Assembly: GCF_026113935.1 (NCBI RefSeq)
Contig: NZ_JAPEUL010000011.1
Location: forward strand, 394,647-458,646
Length of the DNA stretch: 64,000 bases
Source: Marinomonas rhodophyticola
GTDB lineage: Bacteria; Pseudomonadota; Gammaproteobacteria; Pseudomonadales; Marinomonadaceae
Direction: 5' to 3'
The position numbers were made by a program, and so were the translations under genes. The notes under the pieces are model-generated. The model saw only the letters and a list, made by a program, of their open reading frames with translations, searched no databases and had not been told where the DNA came from. Below are positions 50,698 to 63,900 of the stretch, one piece after another (the first letter of the stretch is position 1; each line of letters begins with the position of its first letter).

Positions 50698-51975
50698 TTA
50701 TTGTACATGAAGTTTCGAATCTTTGATTGGGCTTTTTGGCGACCTTAAATATTCGTAGCTGAGCGCTAAACAAAAAGCGATAACAGCAAAGAGCATGCTT
50801 TGTCCGATGAATAAGACCATAAAGCCGCAGCTTATTAAGGCTATAAGGGCCAATAGTTGTGTGGCACGATTTACCAACTTAAATGCTGCAATGCAGGTCA
50901 GAGCGTAAATGAGTAAAAAGCTGCCGTTTGTCATTTCAATGAACCATGACATCTTCCAGCCTGAAAGCTCTGAAAACAGAATAGAAGATAGGGTGATTAC
51001 GCCAACAAGAAAAACCGCCTTTTCCGGTGCGCCGTTTCTATTAAGGCTCATAAATAGTTTAGGTAATGCGCCTTGTAGTGCCATGGATTGCACCATACGG
51101 GAGAAGCCTAAAATATAAATAGCGACGTTGGCAAAAGCAATAATATAAGCGCCAACAGCAAAGAATCGACTGCTGGTTTCGCCCATGAGTTTGCTGACTA
51201 ACAATGCCAGTGATTGGCTATTAGTGACTTCGTCTCCATAAGTATGGTGCCAAGCGATCAAGAGTACCAAGCTTAGATAAGCTAAAATAACGATAGTAAT
51301 GCCACCTAGCAAGGCAATCGGAAAGTCGCGTGTTGGATTTTTGAACTCGGCACCCATATGGGCCATCACTTCTATTCCTAAGAAGCACCAAAAAATTACC
51401 CCTGTGGCGTACAGGGTCTGTTGCCACTGAGATGGTGTAGAAGGTGTTTCAATGACTTGACGACTGTCTTGGATGTTGCCAATGAAGCAAAGCCATAGAA
51501 TAGAAGCTATCATGACAATCACGATACCCGTTTGAAAACGTGCTGATGTTTGCATTCCCACAACAGCGAAGAAAAGCATACCAGCAAGTGTTAGTAGGCT
51601 AAAAAATAGAATCCATTGATCCGATGTTTTAAATATGATGGTCAGGTATGCGGCAGCGACTTTAATCGCTACGGCTGGGCCGACGAATAAAATGCTGAGG
51701 AATAACCAGCCGACAGCTTTCTCGTATTTTGAGCCAAATGCTCGACCTATGTAATGAGATGCACCGCCAGCAGAAGGGTATTTTGCACCAAGTAGCGCAA
51801 ATATAAAGGCGATGGGGATGATCATGCCAGCGGTAATAAGCCAAGCATAAAACGCAAAGGAACCAGCCTGTGCAACAGACATGGCGGGTAAAATCATCAG
51901 TCCAGTACCTATGAAAGTGGTGACAGTCATCGCTATGCCTTGTAGTGGGCCGAGAGTTTTTTTGTATTGAGTCAT
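50698..51975 (-). CDS. APC-superfamily amino acid exporter (YjeH-like)
   Basis: A 425-residue membrane protein with about 12 helices. It starts at ATG 51975, MTQYKKTLGPLQGIAMTV, then FIGTGLMILPAMSVAQAGS, AILGAKYPSAGG-type block ALLGAKYPSAGGASHYIGRA and VIFWCFLGIEVMAHMGAEFK with NPTRDFP. These blocks line up by eye with E. coli YjeH, an exporter of methionine and branched-chain amino acids. The open frame to 52146 overlaps the divergent Lrp gene and has no family support. Substrate is inferred. Confidence 0.85.
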   Translation of the reverse strand: MTQYKKTLGPLQGIAMTVTTFIGTGLMILPAMSVAQAGSFAFYAWLITAGMIIPIAFIFALLGAKYPSAGGASHYIGRAFGSKYEKAVGWLFLSILFVGPAVAIKVAAAYLTIIFKTSDQWILFFSLLTLAGMLFFAVVGMQTSARFQTGIVIVMIASILWLCFIGNIQDSRQVIETPSTPSQWQQTLYATGVIFWCFLGIEVMAHMGAEFKNPTRDFPIALLGGITIVILAYLSLVLLIAWHHTYGDEVTNSQSLALLVSKLMGETSSRFFAVGAYIIAFANVAIYILGFSRMVQSMALQGALPKLFMSLNRNGAPEKAVFLVGVITLSSILFSELSGWKMSWFIEMTNGSFLLIYALTCIAAFKLVNRATQLLALIALISCGFMVLFIGQSMLFAVIAFCLALSYEYLRSPKSPIKDSKLHVQ

Positions 51976-52134
51976 TTGTTTGCCTGTACTTGTTAAATTC
52001 AGTGGCTGTTTTTTATTGTCGCTAAGGATAAAATAGCCGGATGAATAATACGCTATACAAGTTGACCCTATTAGGGCGCATTTTGCCGGAAAAACGGTCA
52101 GTTTGAGTGGCACATCACAAGAGAGGAATACTGA

Positions 52135-52563
52135 GTGGCGGATCACTATGATCAGAAAATATTGGCTTTGCTCGTGGGGGATGCCCGACTGTCTGTTTCA
52201 GATATAAGTCGACAGGTAAATTTGTCCCGCTCCGCTGTTACCGAGCGAATTCGCCGTATGGAAGAAAATCGTACTATCACTGGATACCACGCGCATACCT
52301 CTGTTTCAAAAGAAGATGGCGTGACGGCCTATTTAGCGCTTACTTTTAGACCGCTCTCTTGTGATCTTGTTCAGCCCTTGATTAATGCCATACCTGAAGT
52401 AAAGCTTGCTCATTCTATTAGTGGTGATTTGGATTTATTGCTCTTGGTTCAGGCCAGTTCTATGGCGCGCTTGCATGCCATTCGAAGTGAAATGGACAGT
52501 TGGCCAAATCTACATAAAATTGTAACGCACATGTGCTTAGCAAAGCGTGTAGATCGATGGTGA
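52135..52563 (+). CDS. Lrp/AsnC-family regulator, divergent from the YjeH-like exporter
   Basis: A 142-residue regulator from GTG 52135 (AGAGAGGA upstream). N-terminal helix-turn-helix: QKILALLVGDARLSVSDISR and NLSRSAVTERIRRMEEN; C-terminal RAM domain: AHSISGDLDLLLLVQAS. The head-to-head placement with an amino acid exporter, with 159 bases between start codons, is the usual set-up for local control by an Lrp-type regulator. Target is inferred. Confidence 0.9.
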   Translation: MADHYDQKILALLVGDARLSVSDISRQVNLSRSAVTERIRRMEENRTITGYHAHTSVSKEDGVTAYLALTFRPLSCDLVQPLINAIPEVKLAHSISGDLDLLLLVQASSMARLHAIRSEMDSWPNLHKIVTHMCLAKRVDRW

Positions 52564-52607
52564 AGGTGTTTAATTGTCTTTCTGTATAAAAATGAGGTGT
52601 CGATCTG

Positions 52608-54332
52608 ATAGCTTGGAAGCTTAAAGAAAAATGGTCTATTAAAGCGAGATCTTACGATGATTTACTGACATTGTCGCTCCTAGGTGCATTATGTGGATTA
52701 TTCAGTGGCTTAGTGATGGTCTTTTTCTATGCTGTCATTTATTTGCCTACTCGCTATTTTTTGGGGGCAGATTTTGATGCATTTGAGATTTTACCTGTAG
52801 AGTGGCGGATTGCTTTAGTCATCATTTCTTGTACTGCCCTAGCGAGCCTCTTGACACTCCTTCCCGCTCGTTATCACAAGGTTGGCGTACCTTATGTTAT
52901 CGAAAGACTGAATTATCATGGTGGTAATTTGCCTATTGGGAATGGTGTTGTGCAGTTTTTTTCTGCAGTCATTGCCTTAATAGGAGGACTTTCTATTGGT
53001 AAAGAGGGACCTGCGGTACATTTGGGCGCAACCATGGGAGGCTTTCTAGCAGCAAAGGCTAAGCTTCCCCAATATGGGGTTGAGACGCTGTTGGCTTGTG
53101 GTGTTGCTGGTGCCATCTCGGCCATATTTCAAACACCCTTGGCTGGTGTGTTGTTTGCTTTTGAAGTGATTTTTTTGGAATATCGTCAGCGTTATGTATT
53201 GCCAGTTTTGCTGTCTTCTGTGGTTGCGACTCTGATTAGTCATTATGTTATTGGGCCTTTGAATATATTCAGTATTGGGGATATTTCGTCAGTTGTATTT
53301 TCGGCCGATCTTTTTGTGGCATGTTTTATTTTGGTTGTCTTTATCGTGCTGTTGTCGGCTTTATTTCTCCATGCGCAAAAAGTCTTGTGGCACCTGAGTG
53401 GTTTTTCTGTCTGGTTGCGCTTTTTTATCGTGGCTATTGCGACGTCTTTTGCGGCGGTTTATTTGCCAGAAGCACTGGGCAGTGGCTACAGCTCGCTGAG
53501 TCATTCAATATCGGGTGATTTGTTGGTTTATTCTCTGCTCCTGTTAATAGTTGTGAAAACCCTATTAACGGCATTGACCATTGGGTTGGGAATACCGGGT
53601 GGTATGATAGGTCCAACCTTTATTATTGGGGGGCTGGCTGGTGCTCAAGTTGCTTTAATGTTTGATCATGGGGCGGTTGATATCGCTTTGTTTGCCTTGC
53701 TTGGAATGGCTGCAATGATGGCCGCTTGTTTTCAAGCTCCGCTGACGGCATTGGTCGCTATTATTGAAATGACTCACTCCTCTGAGGCAATTGTTCCGGC
53801 TTTATTTGTGATTGTGTTAGCCTGCTTATTAATGCGTGTATTCTTTCACCAAGAGTCAGTTTTTGCTGAGCGTCTAAGTTACATGGGGATGTCTTCTAAT
53901 ATTAGTCCCTTTCAACGCTATTTACGTCATCACACCGTTAAGCCAGTGGCTGAAGACGTTTTGGTATTACCTGCCAGTGTTCCTCTTGAGCAAGTAAAGG
54001 ATTTGGCATCAAGTATGGTAGACTACGCTGTATTTGAAGCTGGTGGTCAGTGGCGGCTTGTCCGTCGCGTCGCTTTGTTAGACGCATTACAAACGTTAGA
54101 CTCTGGACCTCAATCGTGGTTAGTTTTTCAGGATGAAAAGGTGTCGATGAACTTATCATTGGCTTTAGAATCTACTTGTATTCCTTTAATAGATGAGCCT
54201 CCCTCATTGGAGGCAATGTTGAGTTGGTTTCAAAAAACAGGGCTGTCTGAAGTGTTGGTGTCCTTGTCTATGTCTTCTTTTAGTCTGGTTGCAAGACACC
54301 GGCTTGATCAATTTTTGTTAAAAAGTGATTAA
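52608..54332 (+). CDS. ClC-family anion transporter with altered pore motifs
   Basis: Polytopic ClC protein with a cytoplasmic C-terminal extension of about 160 residues. Core motifs: GKEGPAVHLGATMGGF (gating Glu kept), GIPGGMIGPTFIIGGLAG and CFQAPLTALVAIIEMTH. The usual GSGIP selectivity loop reads KVGVP, and the position of the intracellular proton Glu reads Val in LFAFEVIFLE. The start is unclear: the frame is open from 52596 and the first helix (RSYDDLLTLSLLGALCGLFS) begins before TTG 52671, but the only upstream codons near GAGGTG are CTG 52605 and ATA 52608. A small indel after ATG 52592 is possible. Confidence 0.85.
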   Translation: MAWKLKEKWSIKARSYDDLLTLSLLGALCGLFSGLVMVFFYAVIYLPTRYFLGADFDAFEILPVEWRIALVIISCTALASLLTLLPARYHKVGVPYVIERLNYHGGNLPIGNGVVQFFSAVIALIGGLSIGKEGPAVHLGATMGGFLAAKAKLPQYGVETLLACGVAGAISAIFQTPLAGVLFAFEVIFLEYRQRYVLPVLLSSVVATLISHYVIGPLNIFSIGDISSVVFSADLFVACFILVVFIVLLSALFLHAQKVLWHLSGFSVWLRFFIVAIATSFAAVYLPEALGSGYSSLSHSISGDLLVYSLLLLIVVKTLLTALTIGLGIPGGMIGPTFIIGGLAGAQVALMFDHGAVDIALFALLGMAAMMAACFQAPLTALVAIIEMTHSSEAIVPALFVIVLACLLMRVFFHQESVFAERLSYMGMSSNISPFQRYLRHHTVKPVAEDVLVLPASVPLEQVKDLASSMVDYAVFEAGGQWRLVRRVALLDALQTLDSGPQSWLVFQDEKVSMNLSLALESTCIPLIDEPPSLEAMLSWFQKTGLSEVLVSLSMSSFSLVARHRLDQFLLKSD

Positions 54333-54423
54333 AAAATTACCTCGTTAACGTTAGTCTAATGCTTTTATTTTAGATTGCTCGCTTACTAGATGTATTAAAT
54401 TATTGGTTATAGGATTTGAAAAT

Positions 54424-55707
54424 ATGAGTCGCTCAGAAGATCTATATGCACGCGCCCAACACCGTATTCCTGGTGGTGTCAATTCCCCAGTGCGAGCTTT
54501 TAATGGTGTAGGTGGTACGCCTATTTTTTTCCAGCGTGGGGAAGGCGCTTATGTCTATGATGAAGACAAAAAACGCTATATAGATTATGTTGGATCTTGG
54601 GGGCCAATGATTTTAGGTCATTCTCACCCTGATGTGTTAGACGCAGTTAGAAAACAGCTAGATTTTGGTTTAAGTTTTGGAGCGCCAACAGAAGTTGAAA
54701 TCACCATGGCCGAAAAGGTTTGTGAACTTGTCCCTTCTATGGATATGGTACGCATGGTGAACTCGGGTACTGAAGCCACCATGAGTGCGATCCGATTGGC
54801 TCGTGGTTATACCGGACGCGATAAAATTGTTAAGTTTGAAGGTTGTTATCATGGTCACTCAGATTCTTTATTAGTAAAAGCTGGATCTGGTGCATTAACG
54901 CTTGGCGTTCCGAATTCTCCTGGTGTGCCTGCAGATTTGGCCAAACATACTATTACACTGCAATACAATGATATTGAAGAAGTGACTCGTTGTTTTGCAG
55001 AAATCGGGGATCAAATTGCTTGTATCATTGTCGAACCTGTTGCTGGCAACATGAATTGCATTCTGCCAGTTAAAGGATTCCTTGAAACCTTGCGCCAAGT
55101 GTGTGATGAATCAGGCGCTGTGTTGATCTTTGATGAAGTGATGACTGGGTTCCGCGTTGCCCTTGGTGGTGCACAGGATCATTTTGGTATTGTTCCTGAT
55201 CTGACAACACTAGGTAAAGTGATTGGCGCTGGCATGCCGGTTGGTGCGTTTGGTGGTAAACGCGCCATCATGGAATGTATATCACCGTTAGGTCCCGTTT
55301 ATCAAGCTGGTACCTTGTCTGGTAACCCTGTTGCTATGGTGGCGGGCTTGGCTGTTTTGAACAAAATTAGTGAAGAAGGTTTTCATCAAACTTTAGGTTC
55401 TAAAGCTGCTCGTCTTGTGGCGGGACTAAAAAAGGCAGCGGACGATACTGGTGTGCCTTTCTGTGTTGTGAGTGTGGGGGGGATGTTCGGCTTTTTCTTT
55501 ACAGAGTCGACAGCAGTGACCAGTTTCAGCGAGGTTCAGCGTTGTGATTTGCCGCGTTTCAAGGCCTTTTTTCACCATATGTTAGAAGAGGGTGTGTATT
55601 TTGCCCCAGCTGCGTTTGAAGCGGGTTTTATTTCTCAGGCGCACACTGAAGAAGATATTGATTACACAATAGAAGCCGCTAAGCGTTCTTTTGCTAAGCT
55701 TGTATAA
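54424..55707 (+). CDS. hemL: Glutamate-1-semialdehyde 2,1-aminomutase
   Basis: PLP enzyme making 5-aminolevulinate for heme. I start at ATG 54424, [20 protein letters not shown], as in relatives; an earlier in-frame GTG-type start at 54403 adds seven residues. The 427 residues have [55 protein letters not shown] and the PLP Lys in [16 protein letters not shown], then [13 protein letters not shown]. Confidence 0.97.
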   Translation: MSRSEDLYARAQHRIPGGVNSPVRAFNGVGGTPIFFQRGEGAYVYDEDKKRYIDYVGSWGPMILGHSHPDVLDAVRKQLDFGLSFGAPTEVEITMAEKVCELVPSMDMVRMVNSGTEATMSAIRLARGYTGRDKIVKFEGCYHGHSDSLLVKAGSGALTLGVPNSPGVPADLAKHTITLQYNDIEEVTRCFAEIGDQIACIIVEPVAGNMNCILPVKGFLETLRQVCDESGAVLIFDEVMTGFRVALGGAQDHFGIVPDLTTLGKVIGAGMPVGAFGGKRAIMECISPLGPVYQAGTLSGNPVAMVAGLAVLNKISEEGFHQTLGSKAARLVAGLKKAADDTGVPFCVVSVGGMFGFFFTESTAVTSFSEVQRCDLPRFKAFFHHMLEEGVYFAPAAFEAGFISQAHTEEDIDYTIEAAKRSFAKLV

Positions 55708-55734
55708 ATAATTTGTGGAAGGAAGGTTTACAGC

Positions 55735-56505
55735 ATGTCCATTGATGATATCAAAAAATCACCAGTTGATGAAATTGAAGATATTGACGTTGGTGATGAC
55801 AAAAAACAGCCCCACAAAGGGGTGTATTTATTACCAAATTTGTTTACTACGGCGGCACTTTTTTCAGGGTTTTACTCTATTATCGCGGCTATGAATGGGA
55901 ATTACTCCCATGCAGCAGTGGCCATTTTTATTTCTATGATTTTTGACGGCTTAGATGGTCGTGTGGCTCGCTTGACTCATACGCAAAGTGCCTTTGGTGC
56001 GGAATATGATTCTTTAGCGGATATGGTGTCTTTTGGGATCGCACCTGCATTAATTGTATTTACTTGGTCGTTAGCACCACTTGGTAAAATTGGTTGGATT
56101 GCTGCGTTTATTTATGCAGTTGGTGCAGCACTGCGTTTGGCTCGTTTTAACACTATGATTGGGGTTGAAGAAAAACGTTATTTTACTGGGCTTCCTAGTC
56201 CCGCAGCGGCAGCCATTGTGGCGGGTGTTATTTGGGCTGCGAATGATAATGGTATCTCAGGCGAAAGTATGGCGACACTCATGGCTTTGCTTGTTCCTAT
56301 TACAGGCCTGCTAATGGTTAGTAATGTGAAATATCGCAGTTTCAAAGATTTGGATTTGAAAGGGCGTGTTCCATTTGTGGTTTTGTTAATTGCTGTTTTG
56401 ATTTTGGTTTTTGTGGCTTTACAGCCCGCTTTTGTGTTGATGAGTGTGTTTTGTTTATATGGGGTGTGGGGACCGCTTGGTATTGTGTTTAAGCGATTGC
56501 GCTAG
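55735..56505 (+). CDS. pssA: CDP-diacylglycerol--serine O-phosphatidyltransferase
   Basis: Integral membrane enzyme for phosphatidylserine synthesis, using CDP-diacylglycerol made by CdsA. The CDP-alcohol phosphatidyltransferase motif is DGLDGRVAR, eight residues, G, three, D, three, D (AFGAEYDSLADMVSFG). About seven helices; 256 residues; N-terminal acidic stretch EIEDIDVGDDKKQP. This is the PssA subclass II enzyme, not the soluble E. coli type. Confidence 0.94.
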   Translation: MSIDDIKKSPVDEIEDIDVGDDKKQPHKGVYLLPNLFTTAALFSGFYSIIAAMNGNYSHAAVAIFISMIFDGLDGRVARLTHTQSAFGAEYDSLADMVSFGIAPALIVFTWSLAPLGKIGWIAAFIYAVGAALRLARFNTMIGVEEKRYFTGLPSPAAAAIVAGVIWAANDNGISGESMATLMALLVPITGLLMVSNVKYRSFKDLDLKGRVPFVVLLIAVLILVFVALQPAFVLMSVFCLYGVWGPLGIVFKRLR

Positions 56506-56518
56506 AGGATTGTGATAT

Positions 56519-56554
56519 AAAAAAGCATTCTGCTTTATTGCGGGTGCTTTTTTT
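56519..56554 (+). terminator. Probable terminator after pssA
   Basis: AAAAAGCA and TGCTTTTTTT arms around a 17-base loop that itself contains a weak TGC/GCG pairing; followed by T run. AT-rich, so weaker than others in the window. Confidence 0.65.
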
Positions 56555-56608
56555 GAACTAGTAGCGTGCTCCCTTGTCAATAATTTTAATAACATAAGGG
56601 GACATGCT

Positions 56609-57601
56609 ATGCTGATTTTGAATAAAAAAGCGTCTGATTGCTCTGAGTCAGAAGTGACTGATAAATCCATTTATCTGAATCGCCGTCAATTTATGAAAAC
56701 CACTGCAAGTTTAGCGCTTGGGGTGGGGGCTGTTGGCCAAGTGTCAGCGGCCTTACAAGAGGGGAACCCTTTGTTACCTCCGCCTTCTCTCAAATCCTCC
56801 TTTGATAATATAGCCGAAACGCCTTTTGGCAAAGATGACAAACTCTCTCCTTATGATGTTGCCACTTCATACAATAACTTTTATGAATTTGGTTATGGTA
56901 AAAGTGATCCTAAAGATCGCGCATCTCAGTTTAAAACCACGCCGTGGACCATTACTGTTGAAGGTGAGGCGGCCAAAACAGGGGTATTTGATCTAGATAG
57001 TATTATCAAAGATTCCATGTTGGAGGAACGAATCTATCGACTTCGTTGCGTGGAAGCATGGTCAATGGTTATTCCTTGGGTCGGCGTTTCTCTTGCTACG
57101 GTCCTTAAGCGTTTTGAGCCAACGTCAAAAGCTAAATATGTTTACTTTGAAACCTTATACGATCCTAAGCAGATGCCCGGTCAATTAGGGAGCGGACTGG
57201 ATTGGCCTTACCGAGAAGGGTTGCGTATTGATGAGGCGATGAATTCTTTGGCTTTTCTTGCTGTTGGTATGTACGGAAGTATTTTGCCAAATCAAAATGG
57301 TGCACCTGTTAGATTGGTTTTACCTTGGAAATATGGCTTTAAGAGTATCAAATCGATTGTGAAAGTTCGTTTTGTAGAAACAATGCCTGAGACGACTTGG
57401 AATATGTTGGCGCCTAATGAATATGGTTTCTATGCTAATGTGAATCCCAGCGTTGACCATCCCCGTTGGTCGCAACAGCAAGAAAGGCGTTTGCCTGGTG
57501 GCGTGCTTTTTCCAAATGTTATTGAAACAAAAATGTTCAATGGCTATGAAGAGGAAGTGGCATCTCTTTATGCGGGTATGGATTTGAAAAGGTTTTATTA
57601 A
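56609..57601 (+). CDS. msrP: Methionine sulfoxide reductase catalytic subunit MsrP
   Basis: Periplasmic molybdenum-cofactor enzyme that repairs oxidised methionine in envelope proteins. The N-terminus has a twin-arginine signal, LNRRQFMKTTASLALGVGA, with cleavage likely after QVSA. The molybdenum-ligating Cys is in RLRCVEAWSMVIPW near residue 150. GAPVRLVLPWKYGFKSIKSI and the PNVIETKMFNGYEEEVA tail are typical. 330 residues. It is followed after 1 base by its membrane partner msrQ. Confidence 0.96.
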   Translation: MLILNKKASDCSESEVTDKSIYLNRRQFMKTTASLALGVGAVGQVSAALQEGNPLLPPPSLKSSFDNIAETPFGKDDKLSPYDVATSYNNFYEFGYGKSDPKDRASQFKTTPWTITVEGEAAKTGVFDLDSIIKDSMLEERIYRLRCVEAWSMVIPWVGVSLATVLKRFEPTSKAKYVYFETLYDPKQMPGQLGSGLDWPYREGLRIDEAMNSLAFLAVGMYGSILPNQNGAPVRLVLPWKYGFKSIKSIVKVRFVETMPETTWNMLAPNEYGFYANVNPSVDHPRWSQQQERRLPGGVLFPNVIETKMFNGYEEEVASLYAGMDLKRFY

Positions 57602-57602
57602 T

Positions 57603-58208
57603 ATGGCTGGTTTCTGGGATAGAAAGGAAAAGCCCTATGTGTTGATATTGTTTGCTTTGCCATTTTTGTGGATGTTTCTTTCCTTATTAATGGGGCAGTA
57701 CTTTCCCGATCCGGGTAAGTTACTGATGAGATTGAGCGGTATTTGGGCATCCATATTTGTGGTCGCGGTCATGGCCATGACATTGATTGGAAAAATAGGG
57801 GGCTTGAAGTTTGTTAATCGCTACCGTCGTTTCATCGGTCTAACGGCTTTTTTCTATTCGTTGCTCCATTTTATTATCTATTTAATTTTATTTGCTGGGT
57901 TAAGCTGGACTTGGATTGCTTCAGATCTTATTGAAAAACCCTACATTTATGCTGGTGTTTTAGCTCTTGTTATCATAGTGATTTTAACAGTAACAAGTAC
58001 AAAATTTATGATGCGCAAGCTAGGGAAGAGGTGGAAGCCGTTACACCGCTTCATGTATTTAGCCGCTATAGCGATACTTGCTCATTTATGGTGGCAGGTT
58101 AAAGATGATATTTCGCTAGCTGTCTATTTTTCTTTATTATTAATTCCTTTGTTAATATCTAAAATACCTACGCTACCTATATATAAGCATTTTTTTAAGA
58201 AAATCTAA
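57603..58208 (+). CDS. msrQ: Heme-binding membrane subunit MsrQ
   Basis: A 201-residue membrane protein with six hydrophobic segments that passes electrons from the quinone or flavin pool to MsrP. Conserved blocks: NRYRRFIGLTAFFYSLLHF with a heme-ligand-type His, WKPLHRFMYLAAIAILAHLW with two further His. It starts 1 base after msrP, ensuring matched synthesis. The rRNA promoter begins 10 bases after its stop. Confidence 0.94.
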   Translation: MAGFWDRKEKPYVLILFALPFLWMFLSLLMGQYFPDPGKLLMRLSGIWASIFVVAVMAMTLIGKIGGLKFVNRYRRFIGLTAFFYSLLHFIIYLILFAGLSWTWIASDLIEKPYIYAGVLALVIIVILTVTSTKFMMRKLGKRWKPLHRFMYLAAIAILAHLWWQVKDDISLAVYFSLLLIPLLISKIPTLPIYKHFFKKI

Positions 58209-58217
58209 AAAAAGTAC

Positions 58218-58245
58218 TTGCGCAGAAAATTTAGGGATGTATTAT
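58218..58245 (+). promoter_or_regulatory. rRNA operon promoter
   Basis: TTGCGC at 58218-58223 and TATTAT at 58240-58245 with a 16-base spacer, followed by a GC-rich ACGCACCC segment like the stringently controlled discriminator of rRNA promoters. It is about 300 bases before 16S. Confidence 0.7.
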
Positions 58246-58323
58246 ACGCACCCACTGACACGGACAACGACGCAAACAAGAGTTTGCACTTACTAAGGTA
58301 AGTAAGTTGAACGAAGTATCAGA

Positions 58324-58332
58324 CGCTCTTTA
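58324..58332 (+). promoter_or_regulatory. BoxA antitermination site in the 16S leader
   Basis: CGCTCTTTA, one base off the BoxA consensus TGCTCTTTA, in the rRNA leader where NusB/NusE assemble. Confidence 0.8.
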
Positions 58333-58341
58333 AAATAGATA

Positions 58342-58373
58342 ATCAGATAATTTGTGTGGGCGCTCGCTGGAGG
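58342..58373 (+). other. 5-prime arm of the 16S precursor stem (RNase III site)
   Basis: 32 bases beginning ATCAGATAATTTGTGTG that pair with 60100-60131 after 16S, with a few mismatches or G-U pairs. This is the double-stranded processing stem that flanks 16S. Confidence 0.85.
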
Positions 58374-58544
58374 CTTCAGAAGATTGTCCGGATTGGTTTT
58401 TAACTGATTCGAGATGGTCAAAAAAATTGAAGTCTTGCGAAACGTCTAACACGTCAATTCGCTTTATGTTGTTTCGTTGTTCTTCGGGATGATGAAATGA
58501 TTAAGTTATTGTTAGTGTAATAGATTTTGAGTAAGCAAACTTTT

Positions 58545-60088
<1,544 letters not shown>

Positions 60089-60099
60089 AACGATAGAAA

Positions 60100-60131
60100 C
60101 CTCTGGTGAGCGTTCACACAAATTATCTGAT
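60100..60131 (+). other. 3-prime arm of the 16S precursor stem
   Basis: Pairs with 58342-58373; begins CCTCTGGTGAGCG and ends AATTATCTGAT. Confidence 0.85.
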
Positions 60132-60170
60132 GTCTAATTTATGAGAAGCACAGAAGTGTTTTAATCTGTT

Positions 60171-60230
60171 GTTCTGTTGGTTAGAGCGTACCCCATTATT
60201 TTGGTAAAGAGTAGGGTGAGGTCGACCGAA
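60171..60230 (+). pseudogene. Degenerate tRNA-Ile-like fragment in the 16S-tRNA spacer
   Basis: Contains GTTGGTTAGAGCG, then TACCCC, an 18-base unrelated insert, and AGGGTGAGGTCGACCG. The outer parts match the D-arm, anticodon-stem and variable region of the tRNA-Ile just downstream (GTTGGTTAGAGCGCACCCC and AGGGTGAGGTCGGCCG). The anticodon loop is replaced and the acceptor and T arms are missing, so it cannot fold as a tRNA. Likely a duplication relic. Confidence 0.65.
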
Positions 60231-60260
60231 CTAAAACAAACAGCAAATTATATTGTATTT

Positions 60261-60337
<77 letters not shown>

Positions 60338-60470
60338 GAATTCCAATAACTTCGTTATTTAAGATCTCGTTTAGCGAATTAAACGTCGACCTTAAAAGTC
60401 TTGTTCTTGAAATTCTGGTATTTAATTGGAGATGTTTATTCCAATTAGCAAATACGATCTAGAGAAAAAT

Positions 60471-60546
60471 GGGGCTATAGCTCAGCTGGGAGAGCGCCTG
60501 CTTTGCACGCAGGAGGTCTGCGGTTCGATCCCGCATAGCTCCACCA
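60471..60546 (+). tRNA. alaT: tRNA-Ala (TGC)
   Basis: 76 bases including CCA. Acceptor stem GGGGCTA / TAGCTCC, anticodon TGC in CTTTGCACG, T-loop GTTCGATCC. Follows tRNA-Ile after 133 bases. Confidence 0.97.
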
Positions 60547-60663
60547 TTTACGGATCATTCTGTGTAAAAGATTAGAAGAGAGTTCTAAGCAAGACGCTAA
60601 ACATCTTATGCATTCGTGTGTTGGGTGATTTTTAGTCTCTGACTTAGTGCTTTGCACTAAACT

Positions 60664-60672
60664 TGCTCTTTA
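60664..60672 (+). promoter_or_regulatory. BoxA site upstream of 23S
   Basis: TGCTCTTTA, exact consensus, followed by ACAATTC as in E. coli. Lies 140 bases before 23S. Confidence 0.85.
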
Positions 60673-60715
60673 ACAATTCGAATTTTGAAATAGACGATAA
60701 TCAAGCGTCAAACCG
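60667..60715 (+). other. 5-prime arm of the 23S precursor stem
   Basis: TCTTTAACAATTC, then ATTTTGAAATAG, GATAA, CAAG and TCAAACCG can pair in that order with 63785-63830 after 23S. The inner continuation GGTTATATGGTCAAG pairs with CTTGACCATATAAC at the very ends of 23S. Confidence 0.75.
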
Positions 60716-60813
60716 GTGGAAAGCATCTTTAACCTAGATGACTTTCTAAATCGTAAATCCAGAGGGGTACAAAAGCCCTTTGGTATGTGATCCGAAACTA
60801 TTTTGGGTTATAT

Positions 60814-63703
<2,890 letters not shown>

Positions 63704-63784
63704 ATAACACCAAAGTGGTTTTTAAAGCGGAAACGCTACAATCACAGACACAGATTACGATAAAGCATCAGCAATGATGAGCAT

Positions 63785-63830
63785 CGGTTTGATACTTGGT
63801 TATCACTATTTCAAAATGAATTGTTAAAGA
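63785..63830 (+). other. 3-prime arm of the 23S precursor stem
   Basis: CGGTTTGA, CTTG, TATC, CTATTTCAAAAT, GAATTGTTAAAGA: reverse complement, with small gaps, of the leader arm at 60667-60715. Confidence 0.75.
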
Positions 63831-63900
63831 TCCAAGCACGTATTCGCGTGTTTTGGTGAGACCACAAAGACGCCCAGCCAGAACAAAACGCAAAACGAAT

